64,000 bases of DNA from positions 1,116,001-1,180,000 of the forward strand of contig NZ_CP039253.1 in the NCBI RefSeq assembly GCF_004795915.1, given 5' to 3'. This DNA comes from Rhodococcus sp. PAMC28707. Lineage in GTDB: Bacteria; Actinomycetota; Actinomycetes; Mycobacteriales; Mycobacteriaceae. The position numbers and the translations under genes are program-made. Position 1 is the first letter of the stretch, and every line of letters begins with the position of its first letter. Below the pieces are notes generated by a model. It was not told the DNA's origin, searched no databases, and worked only from the letters and a program-made list of their open reading frames with translations. Shown one piece after another: positions 45,660 through 54,164 of the stretch.

Positions 45660-46345
45660 TACGGAGGCGTCTCGCGGAGCACGTAACCGACTCCTCGGAC
45701 CGTATGAATCAGCCGAGACTCCCCCTCTGCTTCGGTCTTGCGTCGCAGATAGCCGACGTACACCTCGAGAGCGTTCCCCGACGTCGGGAAGTCGTATCCC
45801 CACACCTCTTCGAGGATTCGACTGCGCGTCAGCACTCGACGCGGGTTCATGATCAACATTTCCATGAGCGAGAACTCGGTACGCGTGAGGCTGATCGACC
45901 GCTCCCCTCGCGTCACCTCTCGGGTGACCGGATCCAGCGACAGGTCAGCGAACTCCATTGCCTCCGATTCGCCGTCGGCTTCCATCGCAGTGCGTCGAAG
46001 CAGCGCACGCAGTCGAGCCAACAATTCCTCGAGCGCGAACGGCTTGGGCAGATAGTCGTCGGCCCCGGCGTCCAGACCGGCCACGCGCTCGGACACCGAG
46101 TCACGGGCAGTGAGCACCAGAATCGGTAAGTCGTCGCCGACACTGCGCAGACGTCGGCAGACTTCGAGACCGTCGAGACGAGGCATCATCACGTCCAGTA
46201 CCAGCGCATCAGGGCGTTCCGCGGCAATCTTCTCGAGTGCGTCCAGACCGTCGACAGCAATGTCGACGGTGTAACCGTTGAAGGTGAGGGATCTCCTGAG
46301 CGAGTCACGGACCGCTCGATCGTCGTCGACAACCAGAATGCGCAT
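45659..46345 (-). CDS. mprA: Response regulator MprA
   Basis: OmpR-family response regulator, 228 residues. The receiver has the acidic pocket at 7-9, phospho-acceptor Asp51 (VLDVMMP) and Lys in LPKPF. The winged-helix C-terminal domain contains [32 protein letters not shown] and ends in the wing [28 protein letters not shown]. It directly precedes mprB with a one-base-shared stop/start. A candidate target site lies before pepD. Confidence 0.95.
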   Translation of the reverse strand: MRILVVDDDRAVRDSLRRSLTFNGYTVDIAVDGLDALEKIAAERPDALVLDVMMPRLDGLEVCRRLRSVGDDLPILVLTARDSVSERVAGLDAGADDYLPKPFALEELLARLRALLRRTAMEADGESEAMEFADLSLDPVTREVTRGERSISLTRTEFSLMEMLIMNPRRVLTRSRILEEVWGYDFPTSGNALEVYVGYLRRKTEAEGESRLIHTVRGVGYVLRETPP

Positions 46346-46400
46346 TCGTCTAGTTTGTCCTGAAGGACTGAGATATGTCTGAGAAGGGTCCCATTGTGTT

Positions 46401-47042
46401 CTAGTCCTCGGCAGGCAAGCGTCGGGCGATCGGCAGATTCCACCGTCGCCACAAAGCGAGGACGCGCAGCCCTGTCGCCGTGATCGTGCCGATGACCAGG
46501 CCGATATTCTCGGTCCATCCGATCGCTTCCGTCACCGCAACCGCCGCCGAACCCAGCAGTGCCGGCACCGCATACAGATCGCGCCGAAGCAGCAGCGGAA
46601 CCTCGTTGACCAGGACGTCCCGAATGACGCCTCCCGCCACCGCGGTCGTCACACCGATGAGACACGCTGCGAGTGAACTGCCCCCGCTCTCCAACGCGAT
46701 CGTCGCACCCGTCGCCGCGAACAAGCCCATGCCGAACGCGTCGAAGAGAAGAACGCCTTTCCAGACACGATCGATGACCGGATGCGCAACGAACACCACC
46801 AGCGACGTGGCGAGCGCGACTGTGAGATTCGGCCATTGATCGAGCGACGTCGGCGGGTGGATCCCGAGCAGGAGATCGCGGATGATGCCGCCACCGACTC
46901 CCGTCGTGATTCCGACGACGCACACACCGAAGAGATCGAGGCGTTTACGAACACCGATCAGAGCGCCCGACGCCGCGAACGCCGCGATTCCCACATAACC
47001 CAACACATCCACGAGCACCCGGTAAGCGTCCCATGGCCGCAT
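46401..47042 (-). CDS. TRIC-type cation channel family protein
   Basis: A 213-residue, seven-helix membrane protein of the bacterial TRIC (UPF0126) family with the internal repeat [24 protein letters not shown] and [18 protein letters not shown]. Bacterial TRIC proteins are trimeric potassium-permeable channels. ATG at 47042. It is upstream of mprA on the same strand by 55 bp, but a functional link is not evident. Diverges from corA. Confidence 0.92.
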   Translation of the reverse strand: MRPWDAYRVLVDVLGYVGIAAFAASGALIGVRKRLDLFGVCVVGITTGVGGGIIRDLLLGIHPPTSLDQWPNLTVALATSLVVFVAHPVIDRVWKGVLLFDAFGMGLFAATGATIALESGGSSLAACLIGVTTAVAGGVIRDVLVNEVPLLLRRDLYAVPALLGSAAVAVTEAIGWTENIGLVIGTITATGLRVLALWRRWNLPIARRLPAED

Positions 47043-47104
47043 TCACCACTGCTGTGGCACGCTGAGTTCATTCGAGGAGCGCCACAGGAAAGGTTGGGTT
47101 CACG

Positions 47105-48121
47105 TTGCCGATCGTCGACAACGCCGTGTACGTCGACGGCAAGAGGACAGCCAACCCGGCCAGTCTCGACATCACCTACGAGGTGATGCGGCAACGCAAA
47201 GGGATGGCCTGGATCGGCATGTACCGCCCGGGGGTCGACGAAATCGACTCCGTCGCTGACGAATTCAGCCTCCACCGCCTGGCCGTCGAGGATGCCATCG
47301 CCGCACACCAGCGTCCGAAACTCGAACGTTACGACGACCAACTGTTCGTCGTACTTCGACCTGCTCGGTACATCGACGAAACCGAGAAGGTCGAATTCGG
47401 CGAACTTCACATCTTCCTGGGTCCGGACTTCGTCATCACCATCAGGCACGCCGAATCACCGGACCTCAAAGTGGTGCGCGAACGACTAGAGAAAACACCC
47501 GCACTGCTCCGCCAAGGTACCGAGGCTGTGCTCTACGCCATCCTCGACCAAGTCGTCGACGAGTACGAGCCCGTGGTCGAGGGACTCCAGCTCGACATCG
47601 ACCAAATCGAGGACCAACTGTTCTCGAGAGACGAATCGGTGTCCCGACGCATCTACACCCTCTCCCGTGAGGTCACCGAGTTCCAACGCGCAACCGGGCC
47701 ACTGGTGACGATGATCGAGCACCTCGCCAAAGGTTCGGACAAGTACCACGTCGACATCGAACTCCAACGCAACCTGCGCGATGTGCTCGACCACTGCGTT
47801 CGGATCGCAGAACGCGTCGAAACATTCCGGTCGAACCTGCAGAACGCACTCTCGGTCAATTCGACGATGGTCGCCCAGCAGCAGAACGATGAAATTCGCG
47901 CCATGACGCAAGTCAGCCTGGAACAAAACGAGCAAGTGAAGAAGATCTCGTCATGGGGCGCCATTCTGTTCGCGCCATCACTGATCGCCGCGATCTACGG
48001 AATGAACTTCGAGGTCATGCCGGAACTGAGCGTGCAGATCGGATACCCGCTTGCACTACTGGCGATGGTCCTCTGCTCGAGCGCACTGTATGTCACCTTC
48101 AAGCGACAGAAGTGGCTGTAG
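47105..48121 (+). CDS. corA: CorA-type magnesium transporter
   Basis: Pentameric Mg2+ (and Co2+/Ni2+) channel of 338 residues. It has an N-terminal cytoplasmic alpha/beta domain and a long stalk helix with many Glu/Arg. Two C-terminal helices carry the selectivity motif YGMNF at 298-302 and the basic end FKRQKWL. The likely start is TTG at 47105 (LPIVDNAVYVDG), preceded by GGAAAGG about 9 nt upstream. No M-box-like leader is seen in the 62-bp gap to the TRIC gene. Confidence 0.94.
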   Translation: MPIVDNAVYVDGKRTANPASLDITYEVMRQRKGMAWIGMYRPGVDEIDSVADEFSLHRLAVEDAIAAHQRPKLERYDDQLFVVLRPARYIDETEKVEFGELHIFLGPDFVITIRHAESPDLKVVRERLEKTPALLRQGTEAVLYAILDQVVDEYEPVVEGLQLDIDQIEDQLFSRDESVSRRIYTLSREVTEFQRATGPLVTMIEHLAKGSDKYHVDIELQRNLRDVLDHCVRIAERVETFRSNLQNALSVNSTMVAQQQNDEIRAMTQVSLEQNEQVKKISSWGAILFAPSLIAAIYGMNFEVMPELSVQIGYPLALLAMVLCSSALYVTFKRQKWL

Positions 48122-48193
48122 CTCTCTTTCAGAAGCTGAGGCCCCAGGGCCCCTCCACCTTTCCGACAGGACAGCCGGTAGAACCACAATTGT

Positions 48194-49090
48194 TCAGTGC
48201 CCCTTGGAATTCGCCGCCTGGTCCAACTGGATGTCGAGGCCGGCAATCTCCGCGAATGCTTCGAGCTGCTCCAGGTAATGGGCAAGCGATTCGTGCCGAA
48301 CCGTCAGGTTGATCCGGGTCGCCCCTGCCTTCTCTGCGGTGGCGATGACCTCATTTACCAGGCCAGGCTCCTCGGTCGGGTCCAGGCGTTCGCCCGGGGA
48401 GAAGACGACATCGAAACCCTCCGGCAGGTCGTGCCGGTCGAGCATCTGCCGCATCAGTTCCGGAGTCGGTCCACGGAAGGCTTGCGGAGCCGGGGCCCAA
48501 CCGTCGGCAAGGGTCACCGCGCGGCGCAAGGCGCGCTCGCTGTGTCCACCGATCCACATCGGTACCCGAGACTGAGCGGCGTGTGGGTCGACCACCATAT
48601 CCTGGAACGAGTAGTACGGACCGTCGTACGACACCTGTCTGCCGGACAACGCTGCCCGCAGTGCCCGGAGGGCATCGTCGGCTCGCGGCCCGCGGTCCTC
48701 GAAGGGGACTCCGAGCATGTCGAATTCCTCTTTCAGATTCCCCACTCCGAACGCGAGGATCAATCGCCCATCGCTGAGATGGTCGAGTGTCCCGTACCGC
48801 TTGGCGATCTCCAACGGGTGGTAGAAGGGCAAAACCAACACGTACGGCATGAACCGGAGTCGGCGCGTCTGCCCCGCCAGGAACGAGAAGGTCGCCAGGG
48901 GGTCGTAGAAGCGTTCGCCGCGCGGGAGCCCAGGCGGTACGGCCACATGGTCACCACACGTCATGTACTCGTACCCGAGTCGATCGGCGGCCTGAGCGAC
49001 CTGGACGAGCTCGGCAGTACCGGCGGCGGCCTCCCATGCGGGACGATGGCCTGCCAACGCCACGATCGGCGAGCTGATTCCTACCTTCAT
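48194..49090 (-). CDS. LLM-class F420-dependent oxidoreductase
   Basis: A 298-residue luciferase-like TIM barrel, N terminus MKVGISSPIVALAGHRPAWEAAAGTAELVQVAQAADRLGYEYMTCGDHV. PVYL-type strands and DGRLILAFGVGNLKEEFDMLGVPFEDRG follow, with MWIGGHSERALRRAVTLADGWAP. The family usually uses F420 in actinobacteria, FMN in others. ATG at 49090 is coupled by ATGA overlap to the upstream NTF2-fold gene. Substrate unknown. Confidence 0.9.
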   Translation of the reverse strand: MKVGISSPIVALAGHRPAWEAAAGTAELVQVAQAADRLGYEYMTCGDHVAVPPGLPRGERFYDPLATFSFLAGQTRRLRFMPYVLVLPFYHPLEIAKRYGTLDHLSDGRLILAFGVGNLKEEFDMLGVPFEDRGPRADDALRALRAALSGRQVSYDGPYYSFQDMVVDPHAAQSRVPMWIGGHSERALRRAVTLADGWAPAPQAFRGPTPELMRQMLDRHDLPEGFDVVFSPGERLDPTEEPGLVNEVIATAEKAGATRINLTVRHESLAHYLEQLEAFAEIAGLDIQLDQAANSKGH

Positions 49091-49617
49091 GCCTCGGCCT
49101 CCGTTGCGTGTAGCGTTCGCTGAAGCCGAATCAACGGATCGTCCCCGTCCCTGCTTCCAGAGGGTCCCGCACCCTCTTGGGGCATCAGCCGGCCGGCATC
49201 CGATCGGGTCCATTCCCGCACAGCCCACCGCTCGGCGATAGCCCACCGGCCGTCTCTCCAAGTGAAGTGGTCGATGAATCGCACCCCGCTGGTGAAATTC
49301 ACCCGGGAATCGTCGGCAGGTTCGCCCCAGTGAACCGACGTCCCGTACGTCTCGCTGATCGCACTATCGCCGAGCAGTTCAACCAGATGATTGCCGAGGA
49401 TATGCATCGTCCCACCGCGCCGAGCCCTCAACTTGGGTTCGACCCAGGCGATGTAATCCTCACGCGTGCCCTCGAAACCGGTGTGGTGGTCGATGGCGTC
49501 CACGTGGTAGGCAGACCGGACGAGATCGAAATCCAGCCGGTCGATCCCGCGGCAGTACCGCAACACGACATCGTGGATCTGTTGGCGATCGGACCACTCG
49601 CTACGTTGAACATTCAT
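49087..49617 (-). CDS. SnoaL/NTF2-fold protein
   Basis: A 176-residue NTF2-superfamily protein of the SnoaL_4 type: DRQQIHDVVLRYCRGIDRLDFDLVRSAYHVDAIDHHTGFEG at the N terminus and RFIDHFTWRDGRWAIAERWAVREWTRSD at the C terminus. Such proteins are small-molecule isomerases, hydratases or ring-hydroxylating dioxygenase-like scaffolds. Conserved Asp/His of the SnoaL pocket are present. Start ATG at 49617. Coupled to the LLM gene, so the two probably work on the same substrate. Confidence 0.85.
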   Translation of the reverse strand: MNVQRSEWSDRQQIHDVVLRYCRGIDRLDFDLVRSAYHVDAIDHHTGFEGTREDYIAWVEPKLRARRGGTMHILGNHLVELLGDSAISETYGTSVHWGEPADDSRVNFTSGVRFIDHFTWRDGRWAIAERWAVREWTRSDAGRLMPQEGAGPSGSRDGDDPLIRLQRTLHATEAEA

Positions 49618-49729
49618 ACCGACCGACGGTAGCGAAGGCGGCACCGTTCACCACCGTGAATCCCGCTGTGTGGTTTCGCGCGGCGGGGCCAGCCGATCGA
49701 TCCAGCACCCTCGGCCGTTCCAAGGAAGA

Positions 49730-50158
49730 TTATGATCTCACTCGTTTGATGGACCGAACATCGATCATATCGATGCATATTTCGCGTCGCGCAAGATGCC
49801 ATTTATTGTCGATTTTACGGTAGCTGTCGCTATAGTGCAGATGCCACATCAAATCGGTGTTTTCCGACCCCTTCCGCATGACATGATGCGCAACGCATTT
49901 AATTTTTCCGTATGCATATTCCGGGCTGTCGCCCAATTCGAATACCGTTCCGACCAGTTCATGGAATGTCAACTCGAAGTCGATCAACCGAGATAATTCG
50001 CTTTTGATACTTTCCCTACCGAAAAGTCTCTTCACCGGCGCCATGCTGCTCGGCGGCTCGGGAACGATCAGCTCGCCGTCCTCTGCGAACAGGCTGGCTA
50101 CGTCGGAGAAAGATCGGCTGTCCACAAGTGAAGCGTATCGATTGACCAGGTCGGACAA
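49730..50158 (-). CDS. SnoaL/NTF2-fold protein with doubtful start
   Basis: A second NTF2-fold protein, 142 residues from the TTG at 50158 (LSDLVNRYASLVDSRSFSDVASLFAEDGEL). The C-terminal half reads MWHLHYSDSYRKIDNKWHLARREICIDMID. The natural first helix seems to begin about 6 residues earlier (IVDYIALSDLV), but upstream of the TTG the frame has no ATG or GTG before a stop at about 50208. Either the TTG is real with a short first helix, or a rare ATT/CTG start is used. GC is clearly below the backbone. Function unknown. Confidence 0.65.
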   Translation of the reverse strand: MSDLVNRYASLVDSRSFSDVASLFAEDGELIVPEPPSSMAPVKRLFGRESIKSELSRLIDFELTFHELVGTVFELGDSPEYAYGKIKCVAHHVMRKGSENTDLMWHLHYSDSYRKIDNKWHLARREICIDMIDVRSIKRVRS

Positions 50159-50240
50159 AGCGATGTAATCGACAATTTCTATAGTAATTTCGATCAGTCC
50201 TATTCTTCAAAGGTAAAGATCCGCATGTCTACTTCCGCAG

Positions 50241-51149
50241 TCAGCCTCGAGCTTTGGTGGCCGCGACTAGTTCGCTGATCACCCGTTTGACATCGCCCTG
50301 GGTGTAGCCCAGGGTCGCAGTCTCGACGGCATCAGTCTCGTAGGAGATTGTGTTGCCGCGGCCCTGCACAATGAACGCATCCGGCAGAAGGGGGTGTTCC
50401 TCATCCCGCTCCTCGAGCTGGATCTCACTGCCCGCGGCGTCGAAGATCGTCTGAAAGTACTCGCGGAACGTCAGATTTACGTCGCCGATGAGATATGCCT
50501 TCGATTCACCGTGCTGAAGTGCGCCCCGAACGGCTTCCGCGAGGGACCGTGCGGACATGTAGTTGGTTCCGCCGGCAGGGGCGAAGTTGGGGATGTCCGG
50601 CAAATTTCCCGCGCTCCAGGCCAGAACTTTACCCAAACCCGACATGGTGCCCCCCGGATTGGCTCCGAGTATCGACGGTGGGTTGAGCGTCGACACGGTA
50701 AAATCCGCGTCTGCCAGCGCTCGTGAGCCCTCGTCAGCAAGACACCTGGCCGCAACATATTCATTGGACTCGACCAGCTTCGGAAGGACCTGGTGGTAAT
50801 AGCTGCCGATCTGAACCAGGCGGCGGACGCCAGCCTTCTTGGCGAGCGCGACAAACCGGGGCACGCCGCCACTCTGCGTCTTCTCCCAGAAGTCGGCAGT
50901 GTCGATGCCCCGGGGGATGTGTCTGATGTCGTTGCCGGCCGCGAAAACCACAGCCTCGAAGGGTGCGAGATCCTGAAGCGAGAAGGTGCCGGCACTGTAG
51001 TCACCGAGCATCACTGGGAACTCCGATGCGAGAGAACCCGGCTTCGGTGCGGTACGCGCGGCTACCGTGATGTCGTTTCCCTGCTCACGCAGAACTGCGG
51101 CGATATGAGTACCGATCATGCCGGTGCCGCCGACTACCAACGTCTTCAT
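50241..51149 (-). CDS. NAD-dependent epimerase/dehydratase-like protein
   Basis: A 302-residue extended-SDR-like protein. The Rossmann loop is VVGGTGMIGTHIAAVL at 5-20, with VFAAGND in the NAD-binding half and IGSYYHQVLP near the usual catalytic Tyr. STLNPPSILGANPGG lies further on. The YxxxK motif is not intact (YYHQVLPK), so catalysis as a classical SDR is uncertain. GGGAGAG precedes the ATG at 51149. Same strand as the NTF2 and LLM genes. Confidence 0.82.
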   Translation of the reverse strand: MKTLVVGGTGMIGTHIAAVLREQGNDITVAARTAPKPGSLASEFPVMLGDYSAGTFSLQDLAPFEAVVFAAGNDIRHIPRGIDTADFWEKTQSGGVPRFVALAKKAGVRRLVQIGSYYHQVLPKLVESNEYVAARCLADEGSRALADADFTVSTLNPPSILGANPGGTMSGLGKVLAWSAGNLPDIPNFAPAGGTNYMSARSLAEAVRGALQHGESKAYLIGDVNLTFREYFQTIFDAAGSEIQLEERDEEHPLLPDAFIVQGRGNTISYETDAVETATLGYTQGDVKRVISELVAATKARG

Positions 51150-51693
51150 TTCTCTCCCTACTTTTTCCAACCCTGACGATCGGGACTGTTGTGCGATGCC
51201 ACCAACCATCCTTGCCCTGGAGGACCCTTCACTCGCGAAACCAATCACGCCTGGGCGTCGAACATCGGCTGACTCCCGTTCAGCGAGACAGCGACTCGGC
51301 CCGCACGAGAATTCGCGGTGCTCGCAATGCGAAAGGGCCTATCATCGCGATGATGCTCCTGACTATTTGCGCCATACCATCGAATGTGGTACAAAATTTA
51401 CGCGACTCATTCCCACTTCTTCACGGTACATTTCGGATGTGCAGGGAAGAGATCAATTAACGATTTCTACCCAATATCTTGCTGAGCCACATCAATCAGT
51501 ACCTGCGACGAACTGAGCGCAAAAGAAAAGGTCCTAAAGATAAAATATCGGGTTCGATACTCACCGAGTAGAGTAAAGAATTCTTCGGCTCGCATTTGCG
51601 CCAGCGTCCGTCGAGTAAGAATCATATTTTTTAGATACCTATTATCCGCACCGTCCTTGTTATGTTCGCTCACGTATCGGAAGGTTGAGAATC
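51150..51693. other. AT-rich divergent intergenic region
   Basis: A 544-bp gap between two divergent oxidoreductase genes. Its right half (about 51500-51660) is much more AT-rich than the surroundings, with runs such as TAAAGATAAAATATC and ATATTTTTTAG. Possible small frames on both strands have no ribosome site or family features. It probably holds both promoters; nothing else is identified. Confidence 0.5.
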
Positions 51694-52545
51694 ATGGCTA
51701 AGACGCTTGCTGGCTCTGGAGCTTTGATTACGGGCGGTGCTGGAGGTTTCGGGGCCGGGATCGCGTTACGCCTAGCTCGAGATGGGGCGGCTGTAACTCT
51801 GATGGGGCGGACAGAATTGACACTGAAAAGCGTTGCTGAGTCAGTGTCGTCTGCCGTGAAAGATGCTCCGCCCGTGAACTGGGTCGTGGGTGACTCTGCC
51901 GATGAGCAGGACGTGGCCAGAGCGGTGGCGGTTGCGGACCAGACCCCGTTACGTATTTGCGTGTGCACTGTCGGCGGTGGCACGGTGGCACCCGTAATGA
52001 GTCTGGAGAGCGAAGTCCTCAGCTCGGACTTCGAACGCAATGTTCTCACCTCGCTACTGGCGATTCGGCACAGCGCAGCCGCGATGGTGTCGCACGGCGG
52101 TGGCTCGATAATTTGCCTGTCCTCGACCGCTGGTGGCTACTCATTTCCCTTTATGGGGTCCTACTCCATCGCCAAAGCAGCACTCGAAGCGCTGGTGCGA
52201 GTGGCAGCTGACGAGTTGGGCGCGCTCGAAGTCCGAGTCAACGCGGTGAGACCAGGGCTCGTACCGACGAAGGCCGCGAAACCAGGCCTCATTGCCTCGG
52301 ATGAAAAGCAGCGGGAAAAAGTGTTGCGGGAGAAGCCTCTTACGCGAATGGGTACCGTCGACGATATCGTCGAAGCTGTGCGCTACCTTGCCGGTCCGGA
52401 ATCTGGCTGGGTCACCGGGGTCGTGCTTCCAGTTGAGGGCGGCAGTCACCTTCGTCGCGCCGCCGACCTTGAAATCCTTGCGAGGAGTATCTGCGGGGAT
52501 GACAGCATCGACCGCGCACTTCGAGGGCAGTTGCCAGCAAGCTAG
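51694..52545 (+). CDS. Short-chain dehydrogenase/reductase
   Basis: A 283-residue classical SDR: cofactor loop TGGAGGFG, TVGGG, Ser in CLSSTAGG, YSIAK (Tyr and Lys of the active site) and VRPGLVPTKAAKPG. A C-terminal region GPESGWVTGVVLPVEGGSHLRR follows the usual pattern. ATG at 51694 has GGAAGG upstream; the TTG at 51685 is less likely. Divergent from the epimerase-like gene. Could act with the LLM/NTF2 enzymes on an oxygenated small molecule, an inference from position. Confidence 0.88.
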   Translation: MAKTLAGSGALITGGAGGFGAGIALRLARDGAAVTLMGRTELTLKSVAESVSSAVKDAPPVNWVVGDSADEQDVARAVAVADQTPLRICVCTVGGGTVAPVMSLESEVLSSDFERNVLTSLLAIRHSAAAMVSHGGGSIICLSSTAGGYSFPFMGSYSIAKAALEALVRVAADELGALEVRVNAVRPGLVPTKAAKPGLIASDEKQREKVLREKPLTRMGTVDDIVEAVRYLAGPESGWVTGVVLPVEGGSHLRRAADLEILARSICGDDSIDRALRGQLPAS

Positions 52546-52739
52546 CCAGGACGCGGCACGAACGTTAGCAACGCGGCGCCGGCGGTAAGCAAGTTCTTGC
52601 TCAAAGCTCACTGGGCCCCGACAGCCTGGTCGACGTTCCTCGAAGCCATACGGCCGATCCGACGAAGATGCAGAAAGACGGAACCAAATCCCGCGACCCC
52701 GCGTCTAACCTATCGACGAGTCCAACGGATAGGGGTCCG

Positions 52740-53276
52740 ATGCAGCGCCGATGGCCGGCAGTTCTGGCGGTAGCCACAATGTTGTGCGCCTGCGCCCAGC
52801 CTGTAGACGGCATAGCTATCGCAGGAGTCCCAGGGATCACCGAGCAATTCGAGCCCTGCAGTATCCCCGACTCCGCCATCGCGGCCACAGGGTTGGATCC
52901 GGAAGAAAAGCAAGTCGGGTGGGGCGAAGGAATCAATGTCCACGAGTGGACCCTCTGCACCTGGTCCGGACCTGCAGGTGACGCTTGGTACTACTTCAGT
53001 ATCTTGTTTTCCTTGCAGTATTCGATAGATGATGCCCGTCGCAACCCGGACTATTTAGATATCGAAGACGTCGATATCGGTAGCCGAAAAGCTATTCAAT
53101 TCCGATACAACGGAGTGGACCAGGGTGACGGGTGTGACGCAGCTATCGACACGGAGGAGGGCCTTGTACAGCTTTCCGTCTACGCCATGGGAGGTCTGAC
53201 ACCACATTCCCACCCGTGTCCAATACTCCTGAGCCACGCAGCCGATCTAGAGAGCTACCTCCCCGCACCAGTCTGA
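52740..53276 (+). CDS. DUF3558 lipoprotein
   Basis: A 178-residue lipoprotein. The signal sequence MQRRWPAVLAVATMLCAC has a lipobox-like LCAC, with Cys18 the likely lipidated residue. The DUF3558 pattern follows: FEPCSIPDSAIAATGLDPEEKQ, EWTLCTWSGPAGDAWYYFSILFS and DGCDAAIDTEEGLVQLSVYA with four Cys. DUF3558 proteins are abundant surface lipoproteins of nocardioform actinobacteria. AGGGG lies 5 nt before the ATG. Followed after 15 bp by a small helical protein. Confidence 0.85.
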   Translation: MQRRWPAVLAVATMLCACAQPVDGIAIAGVPGITEQFEPCSIPDSAIAATGLDPEEKQVGWGEGINVHEWTLCTWSGPAGDAWYYFSILFSLQYSIDDARRNPDYLDIEDVDIGSRKAIQFRYNGVDQGDGCDAAIDTEEGLVQLSVYAMGGLTPHSHPCPILLSHAADLESYLPAPV

Positions 53277-53291
53277 CTGCAAAGGACCACA

Positions 53292-53669
53292 ATGGCCATC
53301 GATTCACCACTTCAGCACTGGGGCGACCTCGCGACCGCCGCCGATGCCGGACAATTGTTTCTCGAACCAACTGCTGCCCGAGATTGCAATCATGCGTGCG
53401 AAGATTACCTGTCCGTACTGAGGGTTCAGAAACAGAAAGCGGCTCTCCTCGGCAATGTTCGAGGAATGGGCGAATTCCCCTCAGGCATTGCACTGGCCAA
53501 GAAATTTTCGTTGAAGGCCGTCGGTGGCCAAAACAACCTGGTCGACGTCCTCCAAAGCCACATCGACGTCGTGATGGCAATGCAAGCGGTCTTCCGGAAG
53601 TTCTTCGACGCGACTGCTGATGTCGATGACTCGAACGCTGCCGTGATCGGCCAGGACGGGCCCAGATAG
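53292..53669 (+). CDS. Small helical protein paired with DUF3558 lipoprotein
   Basis: A 125-residue soluble protein without a signal peptide, mostly helical (DVLQSHIDVVMAMQAVFRKFFDA). The size, helix content and lack of a Sec signal resemble ESX-type secreted or associated proteins. There is, however, no WXG motif and no ESX genes nearby. Two Cys lie close together (CNHACEDY). Start ATG 15 bp after the DUF3558 stop; such pairs recur in Rhodococcus and Nocardia as I recall. Function not known. Confidence 0.6.
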   Translation: MAIDSPLQHWGDLATAADAGQLFLEPTAARDCNHACEDYLSVLRVQKQKAALLGNVRGMGEFPSGIALAKKFSLKAVGGQNNLVDVLQSHIDVVMAMQAVFRKFFDATADVDDSNAAVIGQDGPR

Positions 53670-53700
53670 CCGATCGAACACCAACCCCGACCCGAACCCG

Positions 53701-54138
53701 TTATGACACCTCGGTCAACCGGACGTTCCCGTTGTCGTCGATGCGCCAGCCGGGGTTGTGACAGATTTCCCAGATCAATCCGTTGGGGTCTGCGAAGTGT
53801 CCGTGGTATCCGCCGAAGTCCGCGCGGCGAGGTGACTTGATCAGCGTCGCACCGGCTTCCAAGGCTGCTGAGACAACTGCGTCGACCGCCTCGGGGTTGT
53901 CGACATTGTGCGAGAGCGTCAGGCCGCTCACCGAAGCAGGGCCGCCGCTGTGTCCCATGTCTTCGACGAACTTCTGGGCGTCGAACAGTCCTAGTACCAA
54001 CCCGGGTGCGGTTTGGAAGAAGATGATGTCGCCCGGCACGTCCAGCAGAGGCGTCCACCCGAGCCCGTTGCAATAGAACGTGCGCGCAGCGTCGAGGTCG
54101 GGAGTTGCGAGGGTCAGGAAGTGAATTCGCTGGTCCAT
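53701..54138 (-). CDS. VOC-family (glyoxalase-like) protein
   Basis: A 145-residue protein of the vicinal-oxygen-chelate fold with two beta-alpha-beta-beta-beta modules. The first is MDQRIHFLTLATPDLDAARTFYCNGLGW, and the second ends GGYHGHFADPNGLIWEICHNPGW, where the Glu and His are candidate metal ligands. Possible roles are metabolite isomerisation or antibiotic binding. Convergent with the DUF3558 pair and 26 bp upstream of the lipase gene on the same strand. Confidence 0.88.
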   Translation of the reverse strand: MDQRIHFLTLATPDLDAARTFYCNGLGWTPLLDVPGDIIFFQTAPGLVLGLFDAQKFVEDMGHSGGPASVSGLTLSHNVDNPEAVDAVVSAALEAGATLIKSPRRADFGGYHGHFADPNGLIWEICHNPGWRIDDNGNVRLTEVS

Positions 54139-54164
54139 ACCCTCAGTCTCACACCACCGAGCAC

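Noticed and set aside
51467..51673. A 68-codon minus-strand frame in the AT-rich gap
   Set aside because: Weak GTG start without a Shine-Dalgarno and a composition explained by the AT-rich patch.
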